From Pseudomonadales bacterium (GTDB lineage Bacteria > Pseudomonadota > Gammaproteobacteria > Pseudomonadales > Azotimanducaceae): a DNA stretch of 64,000 bases. How positions within the stretch are numbered: the stretch's first letter is position 1; each line of letters opens with the position of its first letter. Below, piece after piece: positions 26,118 to 35,011 of the stretch. The stretch lies in contig JANQKS010000115.1 of the NCBI GenBank assembly GCA_028281005.1, forward strand, positions 102,105 through 166,104. Direction: 5' to 3'. The notes beneath the pieces are model-generated. The model did no database searches, was not told the DNA's origin, and saw only the letters and a program-made list of their open reading frames with translations. The position numbers were made by a program, and so were the translations under genes.

Positions 26118-26702
26118 ATGCAGACCGTCAACTATTTTATCGATTTCAAATCACCCGCGGCTTATCTGTCTTTCCACCCGACCTTGGCCCTGTTAGACGA
26201 CTACGTGGTAAAGCTTGTCTTTCACCCATACCGCACCGGGCAAAAAGCGGTGCCCCCAGCACACGCCGACGAAACCAAGGGAGAAACCCATATACGTGTA
26301 CGTGCGCTTGCGCAGCAAGAAACACACTTGAAATATGCTGCTCTGCGCGAGCTGCCAATGGTGTTCCCAGAAACACCTGGCAACACCGACCTGGCGTTGG
26401 CTGGTTTGTTGTGCGCACAGCAGCATCCGGCAGCGTACTGTGAGTTGGCCTTTCAGGCGTACTGGGTCGAAGGGGATGACCTGAACGATCCGGTAGCGGT
26501 GGCAAGATTGCTGACAGACAGCGGCCACGACGCGGCCAAGTTTGACTTTGAGACGCGGCTGCAAGAGCTAGAAGACCTGCAAATTCCCAGCGAAGAGCGT
26601 GGCGTCGTGGATACACCCTGCTACCTCATCGATGAACAAGTATTTATCGGGCGCGAGCACCTGCCGTGGATACAATCGCTGCTGGCGCACTCGCCTCGAT
26701 AG
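26118..26702 (+). CDS. DsbA-superfamily HCCA-isomerase-like protein, copy 2
   Basis: 194 residues from the ATG at 26118; the frame is open further upstream through copy 1 but without similarity. DFKSPAAYLSFHPTLALL parallels DIKSPYAFIAIQPTLALE in copy 1, and [22 protein letters not shown] parallels its end, so the pair arose by duplication. The central helical part is more divergent and shorter. Ser again replaces the redox cysteines. The last 59 nt overlap the convergent lipoprotein gene. Confidence 0.82.
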   Translation: MQTVNYFIDFKSPAAYLSFHPTLALLDDYVVKLVFHPYRTGQKAVPPAHADETKGETHIRVRALAQQETHLKYAALRELPMVFPETPGNTDLALAGLLCAQQHPAAYCELAFQAYWVEGDDLNDPVAVARLLTDSGHDAAKFDFETRLQELEDLQIPSEERGVVDTPCYLIDEQVFIGREHLPWIQSLLAHSPR

Positions 26703-27468
26703 CCAGGTCCGGCATGCCGCTGTAAGTGAGTTGGCTGGCATCACCCACTTTGCCACCTAGGTGCGCACCCGCATGCACATGCGCTCGACTGTTGCCGCGC
26801 AGTTGCACTCGCACGCGCTGGGTGGGCATTTGAGAAGCGTCCAACTGGCTCGTACCGGATACCTCAAAACTGGCGGAGTCAGCTTCGCCTTGCAAGGTCA
26901 CACGGCTGTTACCTGCGGCCAACACAGTCACTTCTTCCACCAGGAGGGCTTGTAGCTGCATCTCTGCGCTGCCGCCGCTGCGTAACATGAGACGGTCCAC
27001 CACCAACCTAGGTAGACCCAATCGGCTGGCGCCAAACACACCAACGTCCTGCAACATGGCCGCAGTGGCGAAACCAGATGCATCCACGGCGCCGATGAGC
27101 TCCAAGGCAGTCAACCGCTTGCAGCGCACTTCTGCCTGCACACCGGGTTGTGTGGCTGCAATGGTGGTTAATGCCGCTCCTTGACTAACTTCAATCGCCG
27201 CCAGTGCCTGGGCAGTGCCACGCAGCAGTACACCTTGTGCGCCTGCCGAATCTGAAGCAGCTGACGATGTGGCGTGCAGGGTGAGGTCCCCCTGCACGCG
27301 CAGCGCAGCACAGTGCTCTAGCGCAATAAACTGCTCGAGCGCAATAAATTGTTCGGTAAGCTCCGCAGTTTCGGGCGTAGACGGTGCGCCACACCCGGCG
27401 AGTAGCGCGCCGGTCATCAAACCCAGCGCACACAGCCGTAGCACTAGGCGTCGAGGGCGGCGTTCCAT
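26644..27468 (-). CDS. DUF2807-like (head GIN domain) lipoprotein
   Basis: 274 residues. Signal peptide with lipobox LLAGC (Cys about 26) marks a membrane lipoprotein. The body is a right-handed beta-helix-like repeat (LTLHATSS..., [23 protein letters not shown]) typical of the GIN/DUF2807 domain; function unknown. A duplicated QFIALE (27315-27353) occurs after the lipobox. Its start overlaps ppiB by 25 nt and its 3' end overlaps the convergent HCCA-like gene by 59 nt. Confidence 0.75.
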   Translation of the reverse strand: MERRPRRLVLRLCALGLMTGALLAGCGAPSTPETAELTEQFIALEQFIALEHCAALRVQGDLTLHATSSAASDSAGAQGVLLRGTAQALAAIEVSQGAALTTIAATQPGVQAEVRCKRLTALELIGAVDASGFATAAMLQDVGVFGASRLGLPRLVVDRLMLRSGGSAEMQLQALLVEEVTVLAAGNSRVTLQGEADSASFEVSGTSQLDASQMPTQRVRVQLRGNSRAHVHAGAHLGGKVGDASQLTYSGMPDLAIEASAPAAIVSTAGARAR

Positions 27469-27944
27469 TGATCAACTTCCGCCACGGAAGCCAACAGTGC
27501 CGCACTGTCACCTTCAATAGTGACGGCGACAATTTTGTCTCCCTGGGCGATGGCATTCACCACGTCTTGGTCCGCGTCTGACTGTACAGCACCAAAGATA
27601 GTGTGTGCGTCATCGAGCCATGGCGTCGGCACATGGGTAATAAAAAACTGTGAGCCGTTGGTACCCGGGCCAGCGTTGGCCATGGACAACTTACCGGGTG
27701 CGTCGTGGCGCAGCCCGGGGTCAAATTCGTCACCAAACTTATACCCGGGCCCACCGGTGCCAGTACCCTGAGGACAGCCGCCTTGAACCATAAAATCATC
27801 AATGACACGGTGGAAACTGAGGCCGTCGTAAAACCCACGCTGCGCCAAGTTAACAAAATTGGCCACGGTGGTTGGGGTGCGGTCCGGATACAGGTCCAGC
27901 CGAATGGTGCCTTTATCGGTATTCATGACTGCTACCAATGACAT
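27444..27944 (-). CDS. ppiB: Peptidyl-prolyl cis-trans isomerase, cyclophilin type
   Basis: 166 residues with no signal peptide, so cytoplasmic PpiB type. Cyclophilin landmarks: [39 protein letters not shown] (catalytic Arg just before) and [10 protein letters not shown]. It speeds proline isomerisation during folding. Upstream of, and overlapping, the lipoprotein gene on the same strand. Confidence 0.95.
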   Translation of the reverse strand: MSLVAVMNTDKGTIRLDLYPDRTPTTVANFVNLAQRGFYDGLSFHRVIDDFMVQGGCPQGTGTGGPGYKFGDEFDPGLRHDAPGKLSMANAGPGTNGSQFFITHVPTPWLDDAHTIFGAVQSDADQDVVNAIAQGDKIVAVTIEGDSAALLASVAEVDQWNAALDA

Positions 27945-27997
27945 AAAGTTCTCCTGCTAATTAGTTCTAGTGGGCAATTAAAAGTTGCGTTTTGTTA

Positions 27998-28651
27998 TCA
28001 ATCGAGAGGGTCGCCGAAAGCGTCGGCAAAACACAGTTTGCTGACCGGGCGCCGTGAGATGGGGCCATGGCCGCCTAACACCGGATAACCAATCGGCATC
28101 ACCGCGCAGGTATACCAGTCGTCGGGAATCTGCAACAGCACCTTCATTTCGTCTTCGGCGTAGCATAACAAGGTTGTTAACGTACAGCCGACGCCTTCGC
28201 TGACACACGCCAGCATGGCGTTTTGCAACGCGGGATACACCGAGCCACCACCCACCACGGAAGGCCGGTCCAAATCAGCATCCGTTATGGCCATGTGGTC
28301 GGGGTTAAAACAGAACACCAGCAGTACCGGCGCCTTGCCCATGTTGTCACCCAGATGGTCCGCGGCGGCGAGCATACGCTCACGCTTGGCGCGCGCTTCG
28401 CCTTGCAACTGCTGCAACCCTGCGCGAGCAGCGGCACCGTATTTTTCCCACTGTGGGCGGTATAAATCGCCAATACGTTCACGCAGCTCGGTATCTCGAA
28501 CCGCCACGATGCGCCACGGCTGTACGTTCCCACCGCTGGGTGCCCAGGCTGCGGCTTGCAGGATACGTTGCAGCACATCGTCCGGAATGGGGTCTTCGCG
28601 TAAGCGGCGCACGGCGCGCAGCGTACTCATGGCTTCATATAAATCGGTCAT
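27998..28651 (-). CDS. Nitroreductase-family flavoprotein
   Basis: 217 residues. FMN-binding features include an early RAVRRLREDPIPDDVLQRIL, APSGGNVQPWRIVAV and the C-terminal MPIGYPVLGGHGPISRRPV. The family reduces nitro groups, quinones or enones with NAD(P)H; some remove iodine or work on cobalamin ligand synthesis. Its ATG overlaps the stop of the hydrolase gene by 4 nt, so they are one operon. Confidence 0.9.
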   Translation of the reverse strand: MTDLYEAMSTLRAVRRLREDPIPDDVLQRILQAAAWAPSGGNVQPWRIVAVRDTELRERIGDLYRPQWEKYGAAARAGLQQLQGEARAKRERMLAAADHLGDNMGKAPVLLVFCFNPDHMAITDADLDRPSVVGGGSVYPALQNAMLACVSEGVGCTLTTLLCYAEDEMKVLLQIPDDWYTCAVMPIGYPVLGGHGPISRRPVSKLCFADAFGDPLD

Positions 28652-29370
28652 GGCGTATGTTTCGCAAGGAAATCAGCAAACCCAGACATGGCAGCCTCCC
28701 GCGCCGCGCCTTCTTTCCATTGTTCAATAAACTCCACGTTAGGCGCGCTTTCGGCCACCAAGCGCGAAGACGATTGCGGGTGATATAGGTCATCTCCCAT
28801 CAACACCAACAACGGCGTTTGGCACTCGGCCACAAAGTGCTCATCAACGTTAAACAGGACCTGGTCACCGCCGTACATATTCTCTCGAAACGCCGACCAG
28901 GTACTGGCCTCAACCTCGGACATACTTTCCTGCAAACCTGCCGCCCAGTCATCGAACATGGCGTAGAAGGCATCCGCATTGTCATCGCGGCCGATGGTCT
29001 GAAACAAAGTCGCCGACGCAACTCGATCAGGTGCTGCTTGAATCAAGCCAAGGCAGTAGGGCCCACCAATGCACATACCAGCGACATGAAAACGCTCAGT
29101 CCCTAGATGATCCATTAATCCCAGTTGATCCGCTGTATAGGTAGACCATCCGTCTGTGGCACTGACCGGCGCCGTGCTTTGACCGGCATTACGCTGGTCC
29201 ATGGCAATTACGCGATAGTGGTCGGCAAGTTGTTCAATGGGATTCCACGGGGTGTTTTGCCAAAAAGAAATGGCCGAGCGCATGCCACCCGGCGCAATCA
29301 GCAGCAACGGAAAGCCACTGCCGTATTCCTCGTAATAGATATTTGCGTCCCCGCGTTGATAAATAGGCAT
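28648..29370 (-). CDS. Alpha/beta-fold hydrolase with Cys in the nucleophile elbow
   Basis: 240 residues. The fold is recognisable from VIAMDQRNAGQS, GLMDHLGTERFHVAGMCIGGPYCLGL and a late Asp (GDDLYHP). The elbow reads G-M-C-I-G, with Cys (TGC) where most members have Ser, as in dienelactone hydrolases; this could favour thioester-like or lactone substrates, or mark low activity. Upstream of and overlapping the nitroreductase gene; divergent from the 2OG-oxygenase gene 59 nt away. Substrate unknown. Confidence 0.85.
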   Translation of the reverse strand: MPIYQRGDANIYYEEYGSGFPLLLIAPGGMRSAISFWQNTPWNPIEQLADHYRVIAMDQRNAGQSTAPVSATDGWSTYTADQLGLMDHLGTERFHVAGMCIGGPYCLGLIQAAPDRVASATLFQTIGRDDNADAFYAMFDDWAAGLQESMSEVEASTWSAFRENMYGGDQVLFNVDEHFVAECQTPLLVLMGDDLYHPQSSSRLVAESAPNVEFIEQWKEGAAREAAMSGFADFLAKHTP

Positions 29371-29429
29371 AACAAGTAAAGTGCGACAAAAGTGCTACTG
29401 TAGCACAAGCTTTCGTATACTCTGCCGCC

Positions 29430-30371
29430 ATGAAGCTGCCGCAATTGGATTTACAGAACATCAACTTGACCGGACTGGACGCAGCGCTCCAGGATTGGGG
29501 TTCGTTTGTGCTCACCGGGCATGACATCGAAGCCACCTTGCAGCGCGAGGTCATCAGCCAATGCCAAGCGTTCTTTCACCAGCCGCTGGACAGCAAAAAC
29601 CGCATTCGCCGCAGCGCCACCAACGCCTGGGGTTATTACGATGCGGAGCTGACCAAAAACGTCCGTGATTGGAAAGAAATCATCGACATCGGCCCGCCGG
29701 TTGATAGCGGCCCGCTCAACGGATCCACACCCCAGTGGCCGGCGCTACCGGGCTTCCGCAACACCACGGAGACGCTGCGCGCGGGTATGCACGAGGTTGC
29801 GTTGACGTTGCTTGATCACTTAGCCGCGGCGCTGCAGAGCCAAGCGGACTTGCGCGCCCCGTTTGCCGAACACTCCAGCTTTCTGCGCTTAAACTTCTAC
29901 CCCCCCTGCGCCGACCCGGCCCCGGCGGATGCCGCTTTTACCCCGCAACACGGTCATCTCGGCATCAGCCACCATACCGATGCGGGTGCTTTGACGGTGT
30001 TGTTACAAGACGCCCAACCCGGCTTGCAGGTTTACCAGCGCGGCCAATGGCACACCGTTGAACCGGTAGAAGGCGCCCTTATCATCAACACCGGCGACAT
30101 CGTGCAAGTCTGGTCCAATGATCGCTATCCGGCACCGTTACATCGGGTGCTGGCCAACGCCGAACATGAACGTATAAGCCTGCCCTATTTTTTAAATCCG
30201 GATTACAACTACAACTATGCACCGCTGCGTGATGGTTTACCGTCCAACACGCCGGCACGTTATACGCCCATAAATTGGGGTGAGTTTCGCAGCAAACGTA
30301 GCGCCGGGGACTATGCGGATATCGGCGAAGAAGTGCAGATATCGCACTATGCCATCGCCAACGCAGGTTAA
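29430..30371 (+). CDS. Isopenicillin-N-synthase-like 2-oxoglutarate/Fe(II) oxygenase
   Basis: 313 residues. The iron facial triad is in HHTDAGALTVLLQD (HxD) and LHRVLAN (distal His), with Arg/Ser for the cosubstrate in ERISLPYF. The N-terminal DIOX_N-like part begins KLPQLDLQNINL. Family members hydroxylate or desaturate small metabolites; the substrate cannot be told. Near a Rieske oxygenase, P450 and SDR, suggesting an oxidative catabolic region, though with no shared transcript shown. Confidence 0.88.
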   Translation: MKLPQLDLQNINLTGLDAALQDWGSFVLTGHDIEATLQREVISQCQAFFHQPLDSKNRIRRSATNAWGYYDAELTKNVRDWKEIIDIGPPVDSGPLNGSTPQWPALPGFRNTTETLRAGMHEVALTLLDHLAAALQSQADLRAPFAEHSSFLRLNFYPPCADPAPADAAFTPQHGHLGISHHTDAGALTVLLQDAQPGLQVYQRGQWHTVEPVEGALIINTGDIVQVWSNDRYPAPLHRVLANAEHERISLPYFLNPDYNYNYAPLRDGLPSNTPARYTPINWGEFRSKRSAGDYADIGEEVQISHYAIANAG

Positions 30372-30438
30372 AGGCTTCCATAAAATAAAAACGTGTTTCA
30401 TAATTGGTGCCTGACGTTAAAAAATCGGTAGATAAGCT

Positions 30439-30654
30439 ATGCCTCGCCTAAAGCACCCCATGAACGGCGCCATGTATACCGTATTGGATGATGGCCTCGT
30501 GGAAGTAGAGAACAACGGTCTGACCGGCGTGTTCAGTTGGGACGGCCGTCACCAAAGCGGCGAACTGACTTACGCCGATGTGCACATGCTGGTGTGGCTC
30601 GCCGGCCCACAGTTACCTGACCAAGCACACACTCAGCGCACCCACAGGGGTTAA
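30439..30654 (+). CDS. Small protein of unknown function upstream of the Rieske oxygenase
   Basis: 71 residues, MPRLKHPMNGAMYTVLDDGL..., acidic with a WDGRHQSGELTYADVHM stretch. It starts 67 nt after the 2OG-oxygenase and ends 43 nt before the Rieske gene on the same strand, so it fits an operon. I do not recognise a family; the spacing and unbroken codon pattern make it likely to be real. Confidence 0.55.
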   Translation: MPRLKHPMNGAMYTVLDDGLVEVENNGLTGVFSWDGRHQSGELTYADVHMLVWLAGPQLPDQAHTQRTHRG

Positions 30655-30697
30655 TCCGCGACACCTTAAGGATATTCACCAGATAAGGGAATTCACC

Positions 30698-32044
30698 ATG
30701 GCCACCACCGCCGAAGATTTAAGCCGCTCCCGCGGTATTAGCTACCAGCAACTGATCAGCGAAGACCCGGTGCCGCCCCCAACGGCACTTACGCTCGAAA
30801 ACCCCTACCATTCCGATCTCACCTCGGTGCCGGTGGCGCGCTACACCGATCCGGCGTTCCATCAGTTGGAAATGCAGAAGCTGTGGGCTCGCGTGTGGCA
30901 AATGGCGTGCCGCGAAGAGGAAATTCCTAATGTGGGTGACTACATTCTGTACGAAATTGGTCACTTCTCCATCATTGTTGTGCGCACCAAGGAAGGCATA
31001 CGCGCCCATCACAACGTCTGCCGCCACCGCGGCCGGCGGCTGAAAGACTTCAACGGTCACACCGCCAACTTTATCTGCCCATTCCACGGCTTCAGCTGGA
31101 ACTTGGACGGCAGCGTGCGTGGCATTACCTCGGACTGGGATTTCCCCCAGATCAACAAGGCGGAATTTGGGCTCAACGCGGTGCAGGCGGATACGTGGGG
31201 CGGCTGGGTGTTTATCAACATGGACCTGACTGCCGCGCCGCTGCAGGACTTCATCAAAGACCTCAGCGAACAGTTTGACTACTGGAAACCCGAAGCGCGC
31301 TACATCGAAGCGCACGTCGGTAAGGTGATGAAATGTAACTGGAAAGCCGCCCAAGAGGCGTTCATGGAGGCGTTCCACGTGATCACCACCCACCCGCAAC
31401 TGCTGGCCGGGATCGGCGACGAAAACTCCCAATATGACGCTTGGGGGAATCTGTCTCGCGCGATCACCCCAAATGCCACACCGAGCCCACATATTAAGTG
31501 GGACCCCACCGAGCAGGACATGCTCGAAGCCGTGTCGATGCGCGATTTGGACGCGCCGGAAATGCCTGATCTGCCCGAAGGGGTCACCGCGCGTGCTGCC
31601 ATGGCGGCGATGATGCGTGAAGGCATGCAAGCGCTGATGGGTGACGATGCGGTATTGTCCGACGCAGAGTTGTCGGACAGCATCTACTACACACAGTTTC
31701 CCAACTTCCATCCCTGGGGCGGCACCAACCGCATCGTTTACCGCTTCCGTCCGTGGAAAAACCGGCACGACCGGTGTCTGATGGAGTGTTACTACCTAAG
31801 CCCCTTCCAAGGCGAACGACCCGCACCCGCACCGATGCATTTCTTGGGCGAAGATGAGCCATGGACCGATGCACCGGAGCTAGGGATGCTGGCCAAAGTA
31901 TTTACCCAGGACACTTTCAACCTACCCCAGGTGCAAGCAGGCATGGAATCTGCGCAATTTGAAGAAGTGGTGTTCGCCAACTACCAAGAGACCAAACTGC
32001 GCCACTTCCACGATCTGTTGACCCAATGGGTTGAGAGAGATTGA
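30698..32044 (+). CDS. Rieske-type aromatic ring-hydroxylating oxygenase, alpha subunit
   Basis: 448 residues from the ATG at 30698. Rieske 2Fe-2S motif CRHRG ... CPFHGFSW (CxH, CxxH) at about 108-135, then the mononuclear iron site EAFMEAFHVITTHPQ (two His) with the Asp ligand near the C-terminus. These enzymes hydroxylate or demethylate aromatic and other ring substrates, with electrons from a ferredoxin and reductase. No beta subunit or reductase is adjacent, so it may be a homo-oligomeric type served by a separate ferredoxin. Confidence 0.9.
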   Translation: MATTAEDLSRSRGISYQQLISEDPVPPPTALTLENPYHSDLTSVPVARYTDPAFHQLEMQKLWARVWQMACREEEIPNVGDYILYEIGHFSIIVVRTKEGIRAHHNVCRHRGRRLKDFNGHTANFICPFHGFSWNLDGSVRGITSDWDFPQINKAEFGLNAVQADTWGGWVFINMDLTAAPLQDFIKDLSEQFDYWKPEARYIEAHVGKVMKCNWKAAQEAFMEAFHVITTHPQLLAGIGDENSQYDAWGNLSRAITPNATPSPHIKWDPTEQDMLEAVSMRDLDAPEMPDLPEGVTARAAMAAMMREGMQALMGDDAVLSDAELSDSIYYTQFPNFHPWGGTNRIVYRFRPWKNRHDRCLMECYYLSPFQGERPAPAPMHFLGEDEPWTDAPELGMLAKVFTQDTFNLPQVQAGMESAQFEEVVFANYQETKLRHFHDLLTQWVERD

Positions 32045-32072
32045 TTGAGACAGATTGAGATAGATTGATAGA
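32039..32072 (+). repeat. Short 10-bp tandem repeat after the Rieske gene
   Basis: TTGATTGAGA, CAGATTGAGA and TAGATTGATA follow one another at a 10-nt period, beginning at the Rieske stop codon. A simple repeat of helical period; may be slippage or a protein site. Not a clear terminator. Confidence 0.5.
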
Positions 32073-32105
32073 AAGAGGCTAAAAATTGACACTCGGGCGA
32101 GGAGA

Positions 32106-32309
32106 TTAGGGCTCTAGGGGCGGCTCCGCCTCGCCCAAGTTGCCATCTACGTAGTTTTTACCCCGTGCCAGCACGGCGACAATGACAAACCGCGTTTTCA
32201 TATTAAATTCTGCGGCCAGCCCCAGACATTCTTTGAACGTCCACGACTCCTGTTGGTCTATACGTTGGTTCAGTTCTTCATTCACGAACAACAGGGTATT
32301 ACGATGCAA
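32106..32309 (-). CDS. Small protein of unknown function
   Basis: 67 residues: NEELNQRIDQQESWTFKECL, then LAAEFNMKTRFVIVAVLARG and an acidic tail. It begins 6 nt inside the start of the plus-strand SDR gene (divergent overlap) and ends 61 nt after the Rieske gene. The composition is protein-like and the ATG is reasonable, but I recognise no family, so the call is tentative. Confidence 0.45.
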   Translation of the reverse strand: MHRNTLLFVNEELNQRIDQQESWTFKECLGLAAEFNMKTRFVIVAVLARGKNYVDGNLGEAEPPLEP

Positions 32310-32936
32310 CGGGTTCTGGTAGTCGGAGGTAGCTCCGGTATAGGGAAACGCACGGTCGAATTTGGTGCGCGGCGAGGTCTAGAGATGGTGCCCTTCTCTC
32401 GCCACGCACAATCCAGCACAGCAGCTACCGAAGTCATCAACGGCGATGCCTTGGTGGCGGGTGACATCGAACAGGCACTGGACGGTGTGGATGCGGTGGT
32501 ACAAAGCCTCGGTGTGCCTATGAATCTGCGCCTGTTGACGGGCCCCATTACCTTGTTCTCTTGCGCCACCGAAATCCTTCTACCCGCCATGCAAAATGCC
32601 GGCGTACGGCGCTTGGTTGTGGTGACCGGATTTGGCGCCGGTGACTGCGAGCAGGCCATCCATCCGCTGCAACGCCCAGGTTTTAATCTGGTGTTTGGCC
32701 GCGCCTACGCAGACAAAGGTAAACAAGAAGCTCTGGTGCGCAACAGCGACCTGGATTGGACCATTGTCCGGCCAGGCGTCTTAACCAATGGCCCGCTGAA
32801 GGACAATTACGCCGTGCTGACCGAACCCCATGAGTGGCGTAACGGCGTCATTTCCCGCGATTGTGTGGCCGACTTTATCGTGCGCTGTCTGCAAGATAAG
32901 AGTCATGTGCATCAGGCGCCGGTGCTTGTCGGTTAG
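32304..32936 (+). CDS. NAD(P)-binding NmrA/SDR-a5-like protein
   Basis: 210 residues from the ATG at 32304; earlier in-frame codons overlap the antisense small gene. Rossmann GGSSGIGKR near the start, VVTGFGAGD and DWTIVRPGVLTNGP are typical of atypical SDRs that bind NAD(P) and act as flavin reductases or redox sensors. No YxxxK pair is evident. Ends tail to tail with the P450 gene with a 4-nt overlap. Confidence 0.85.
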   Translation: MQRVLVVGGSSGIGKRTVEFGARRGLEMVPFSRHAQSSTAATEVINGDALVAGDIEQALDGVDAVVQSLGVPMNLRLLTGPITLFSCATEILLPAMQNAGVRRLVVVTGFGAGDCEQAIHPLQRPGFNLVFGRAYADKGKQEALVRNSDLDWTIVRPGVLTNGPLKDNYAVLTEPHEWRNGVISRDCVADFIVRCLQDKSHVHQAPVLVG

Positions 32937-34174
32937 AGCGGGTGTAAGCGTACCGGCAATTCAACAAAACCGTGGACAAAATTGGACGGTACACGCACCG
33001 GCTCACCCACCACTTCCACCATGTGAAAGCGTTTTTGGATCTCTTCCCAGAGGATGCGCAACTGCATCTCACCCAGACGGTTGCCCATACAGCGGTGGAT
33101 ACCAAAACCAAACGAGAGGTGTTGGCGAGCACGCTTGCGGTCGATGCGAAACTCATCCGGGTTCTCGATGGCGCGCTCATCCCGATTGCCGGACACGTAC
33201 CACATAATCACCTTGTCGCCGGCTTTGATTTGCTGACCACCTAGTTCGTAGTCTTTTACACAGGTGCGACGCATATGCGCCAGCGGGGTCACCCAGCGAA
33301 TGATCTCTGAGACCATGTTGGGAATCACAGTGGGGTCGTTACGCAGCTTGGCGTATTCACCCGGGTTTTCGTTTAACGCCAATACCCCGCCGGTAATGGA
33401 ATTGCGGGTCGTGTCGTTGCCACCAACAATGAGCAACACCAGGTTACCGAGAAACTCCTGGGGCTCCATATCTTTGGTCGCTTCACTGTTCGCCAGCATG
33501 GTGATGAGGTCGTTACCCTCTTTCCCCACACGCTCATGCCAAAGGTTCTGAAAATAGGCCAAACACTCGTAGAGTTCTTCGCGACGCTGCTCTTCAGTCT
33601 CAACCACCCCGGTTTCCGGGCCGCCTGTGGCAACATCCGACCAACGCGTAAGCTTGCGACGGTCCTCAAACGGGAAGTCAAACAAGGTGGCCAACATTTG
33701 CGTGGTCAGTTCGATAGAAACTTTGTCGACCCAATTGAAGGTTTCACCCACCGGTAGAGAATCCAGAATGTTTTGCACGCGGGTACGGATGGTGCCTTCC
33801 AGGTTCTTCAAATTAGCCGGTGCCACAACCCCTTGCACCGTTTTACGCTGATCGTCATGCTTTGGCGGGTCCATGGCAATGAACATCGGCAGTTGAAAGT
33901 CTTCTTCCGGATCCTGAATAACGATGGTGGGATCCGAGGAAAAGTGCTGCCAGTTTTGCTCCACTTCCATGATGTCTTCGTAGCGAGTCACCGACCAATA
34001 CGCACCGAACTCGCTGTCTTTACAATAGTGAACTGGAGCTTCGTCACGTAAGCGTTTGAAAAATGGATATTTTTTATTCTGTTCCCACAACTCACGCTGA
34101 CTGACGTCGATGTCCTCCAAGGGGACTTCGGCCGGGTCTAGATCCACCATCAAGGGTTGGGTTGCTTCTGCCAT
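32933..34174 (-). CDS. Cytochrome P450, CYP153 type (alkane/fatty-acid terminal hydroxylase)
   Basis: 413 residues. I-helix LLIVGGNDTTRNSITGGV, K-helix ExxR in SEIIRWVTPLAHMRR, and the haem loop SFGFGIHRCMGNRLGEMQLR with the axial Cys. The N-terminal YPFFKRLRDEAPVHYCKDS and MFIAMDPPKHDDQRK match CYP153 enzymes, which hydroxylate the end carbon of medium-chain alkanes. The ATG shares a base with the ferredoxin stop (TAATG). A longer frame to 34240 overlaps the ferredoxin gene. Redox partner is encoded just upstream; reductase not in this window. Confidence 0.92.
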   Translation of the reverse strand: MAEATQPLMVDLDPAEVPLEDIDVSQRELWEQNKKYPFFKRLRDEAPVHYCKDSEFGAYWSVTRYEDIMEVEQNWQHFSSDPTIVIQDPEEDFQLPMFIAMDPPKHDDQRKTVQGVVAPANLKNLEGTIRTRVQNILDSLPVGETFNWVDKVSIELTTQMLATLFDFPFEDRRKLTRWSDVATGGPETGVVETEEQRREELYECLAYFQNLWHERVGKEGNDLITMLANSEATKDMEPQEFLGNLVLLIVGGNDTTRNSITGGVLALNENPGEYAKLRNDPTVIPNMVSEIIRWVTPLAHMRRTCVKDYELGGQQIKAGDKVIMWYVSGNRDERAIENPDEFRIDRKRARQHLSFGFGIHRCMGNRLGEMQLRILWEEIQKRFHMVEVVGEPVRVPSNFVHGFVELPVRLHPL

Positions 34175-34494
34175 TAGAATTGGAACTCCGGTAGTTGTAC
34201 AACCAGACCGTCCAGCTCGTCGGTCACGGGAATCTGGCACGACAGACGGGAATTAGATTGACGCTCGGGGTTCAAATCCAACATGGATTCTTCCGCTTCG
34301 CTGGGTTGACCGACTTTGGGCATCCAATTCTCCGCTACCATGACGTGACAAGTGGCACAGGAGCATTCACCACCACAGTCAGCGTCGATGCCCGGCACTA
34401 GGTTATCCAGGGCGGCATTCATTACCGTGGAGCCGACGTCGGCATCGATGTTGTGTTCTGTGCCATCGTGTTCGATATAAGTAATTTTTGGCAT
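34174..34494 (-). CDS. 2Fe-2S ferredoxin, P450 partner
   Basis: 106 residues. Adrenodoxin-type cluster motif [10 protein letters not shown] (C-x5-C-x2-C) near residues 41-50 and a final Cys in RLSCQIPVT. It transfers electrons to the CYP153 P450 encoded directly downstream with an overlapping stop/start. Contains the typical acidic [14 protein letters not shown] helix region. Confidence 0.95.
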   Translation of the reverse strand: MPKITYIEHDGTEHNIDADVGSTVMNAALDNLVPGIDADCGGECSCATCHVMVAENWMPKVGQPSEAEESMLDLNPERQSNSRLSCQIPVTDELDGLVVQLPEFQF

Positions 34495-34551
34495 GGATCG
34501 TCCTTCTTTTCTCTCAGTCTCTCAAATGGGTCTAGTCGTTGTTATAGAACG

Positions 34552-34812
34552 CTAAGTCACTAGGGTGTTGATGGCGGTCGCCAACGCAACGTCTTTTGCC
34601 GTTACGGTGTTTCCCGCATCGTGGGTGGTGAGGGTGATGCTGACGCGGTTGTAGACATTGCGCCACTCAGGGTGGTGGTCGGCTTTCTCCGCCAACAACG
34701 CAACTTGGGACATAAAGCCGAACGCACCGACAAAGTCGTCAAACTGAAAGTCGCGCTTGAGGGCGTTGTTCTGCTCCGTCCAACCGGATGGAGGCGCTGA
34801 CGTGTCCGGCAT
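34552..34812 (-). CDS. phhB: Pterin-4a-carbinolamine dehydratase
   Basis: 86 residues from the ATG at 34810-34812. The core [39 protein letters not shown] and TAKDVALA matches DCoH/PhhB, with the catalytic HHPEW His pair. It recycles the 4a-hydroxypterin made by aromatic amino acid hydroxylases. Slightly short at the N-terminus. Follows tRNA-Ala on the minus strand. The longer frame to 34974 reads back through the tRNA and is rejected. Confidence 0.9.
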   Translation of the reverse strand: MPDTSAPPSGWTEQNNALKRDFQFDDFVGAFGFMSQVALLAEKADHHPEWRNVYNRVSITLTTHDAGNTVTAKDVALATAINTLVT

Positions 34813-34856
34813 TAAGTACAACCTGCAATTGTGCAAAAGTGCAAAGGTGTAAGGCA

Positions 34857-34932
34857 TGGTGGAGCCAGGGAGGATCGAACTCCCGACCTCGTGAATGCCA
34901 TTCACGCGCTCTCCCAGCTGAGCTATGGCCCC
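34857..34932 (-). tRNA. tRNA-Ala (anticodon GGC)
   Basis: 76 nt including encoded CCA. Acceptor GGGGCCA pairs with TGGCTCC (with a wobble), D arm AGCTCAGCTGGGAGAGC, anticodon arm GTGAA-TGGCATT-CAC with GGC, T arm GGGAGTTCGATCCTCCC. Lies between gltX and phhB on the minus strand. Confidence 0.96.
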
Positions 34933-35011
34933 AAACAAGCGCGTGATCTTAGGTACCACGCGGTACAGTGTCAATAAAGGGATTTACGTACTTTTGTAGC
35001 CGCGTTGCCGC

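Noticed and set aside
30719..31768. 349-codon open frame on the minus strand opposite the Rieske gene
   Set aside because: Fully antisense to a gene with intact Rieske and iron motifs; no recognisable domain; its openness follows from codon bias on the other strand.
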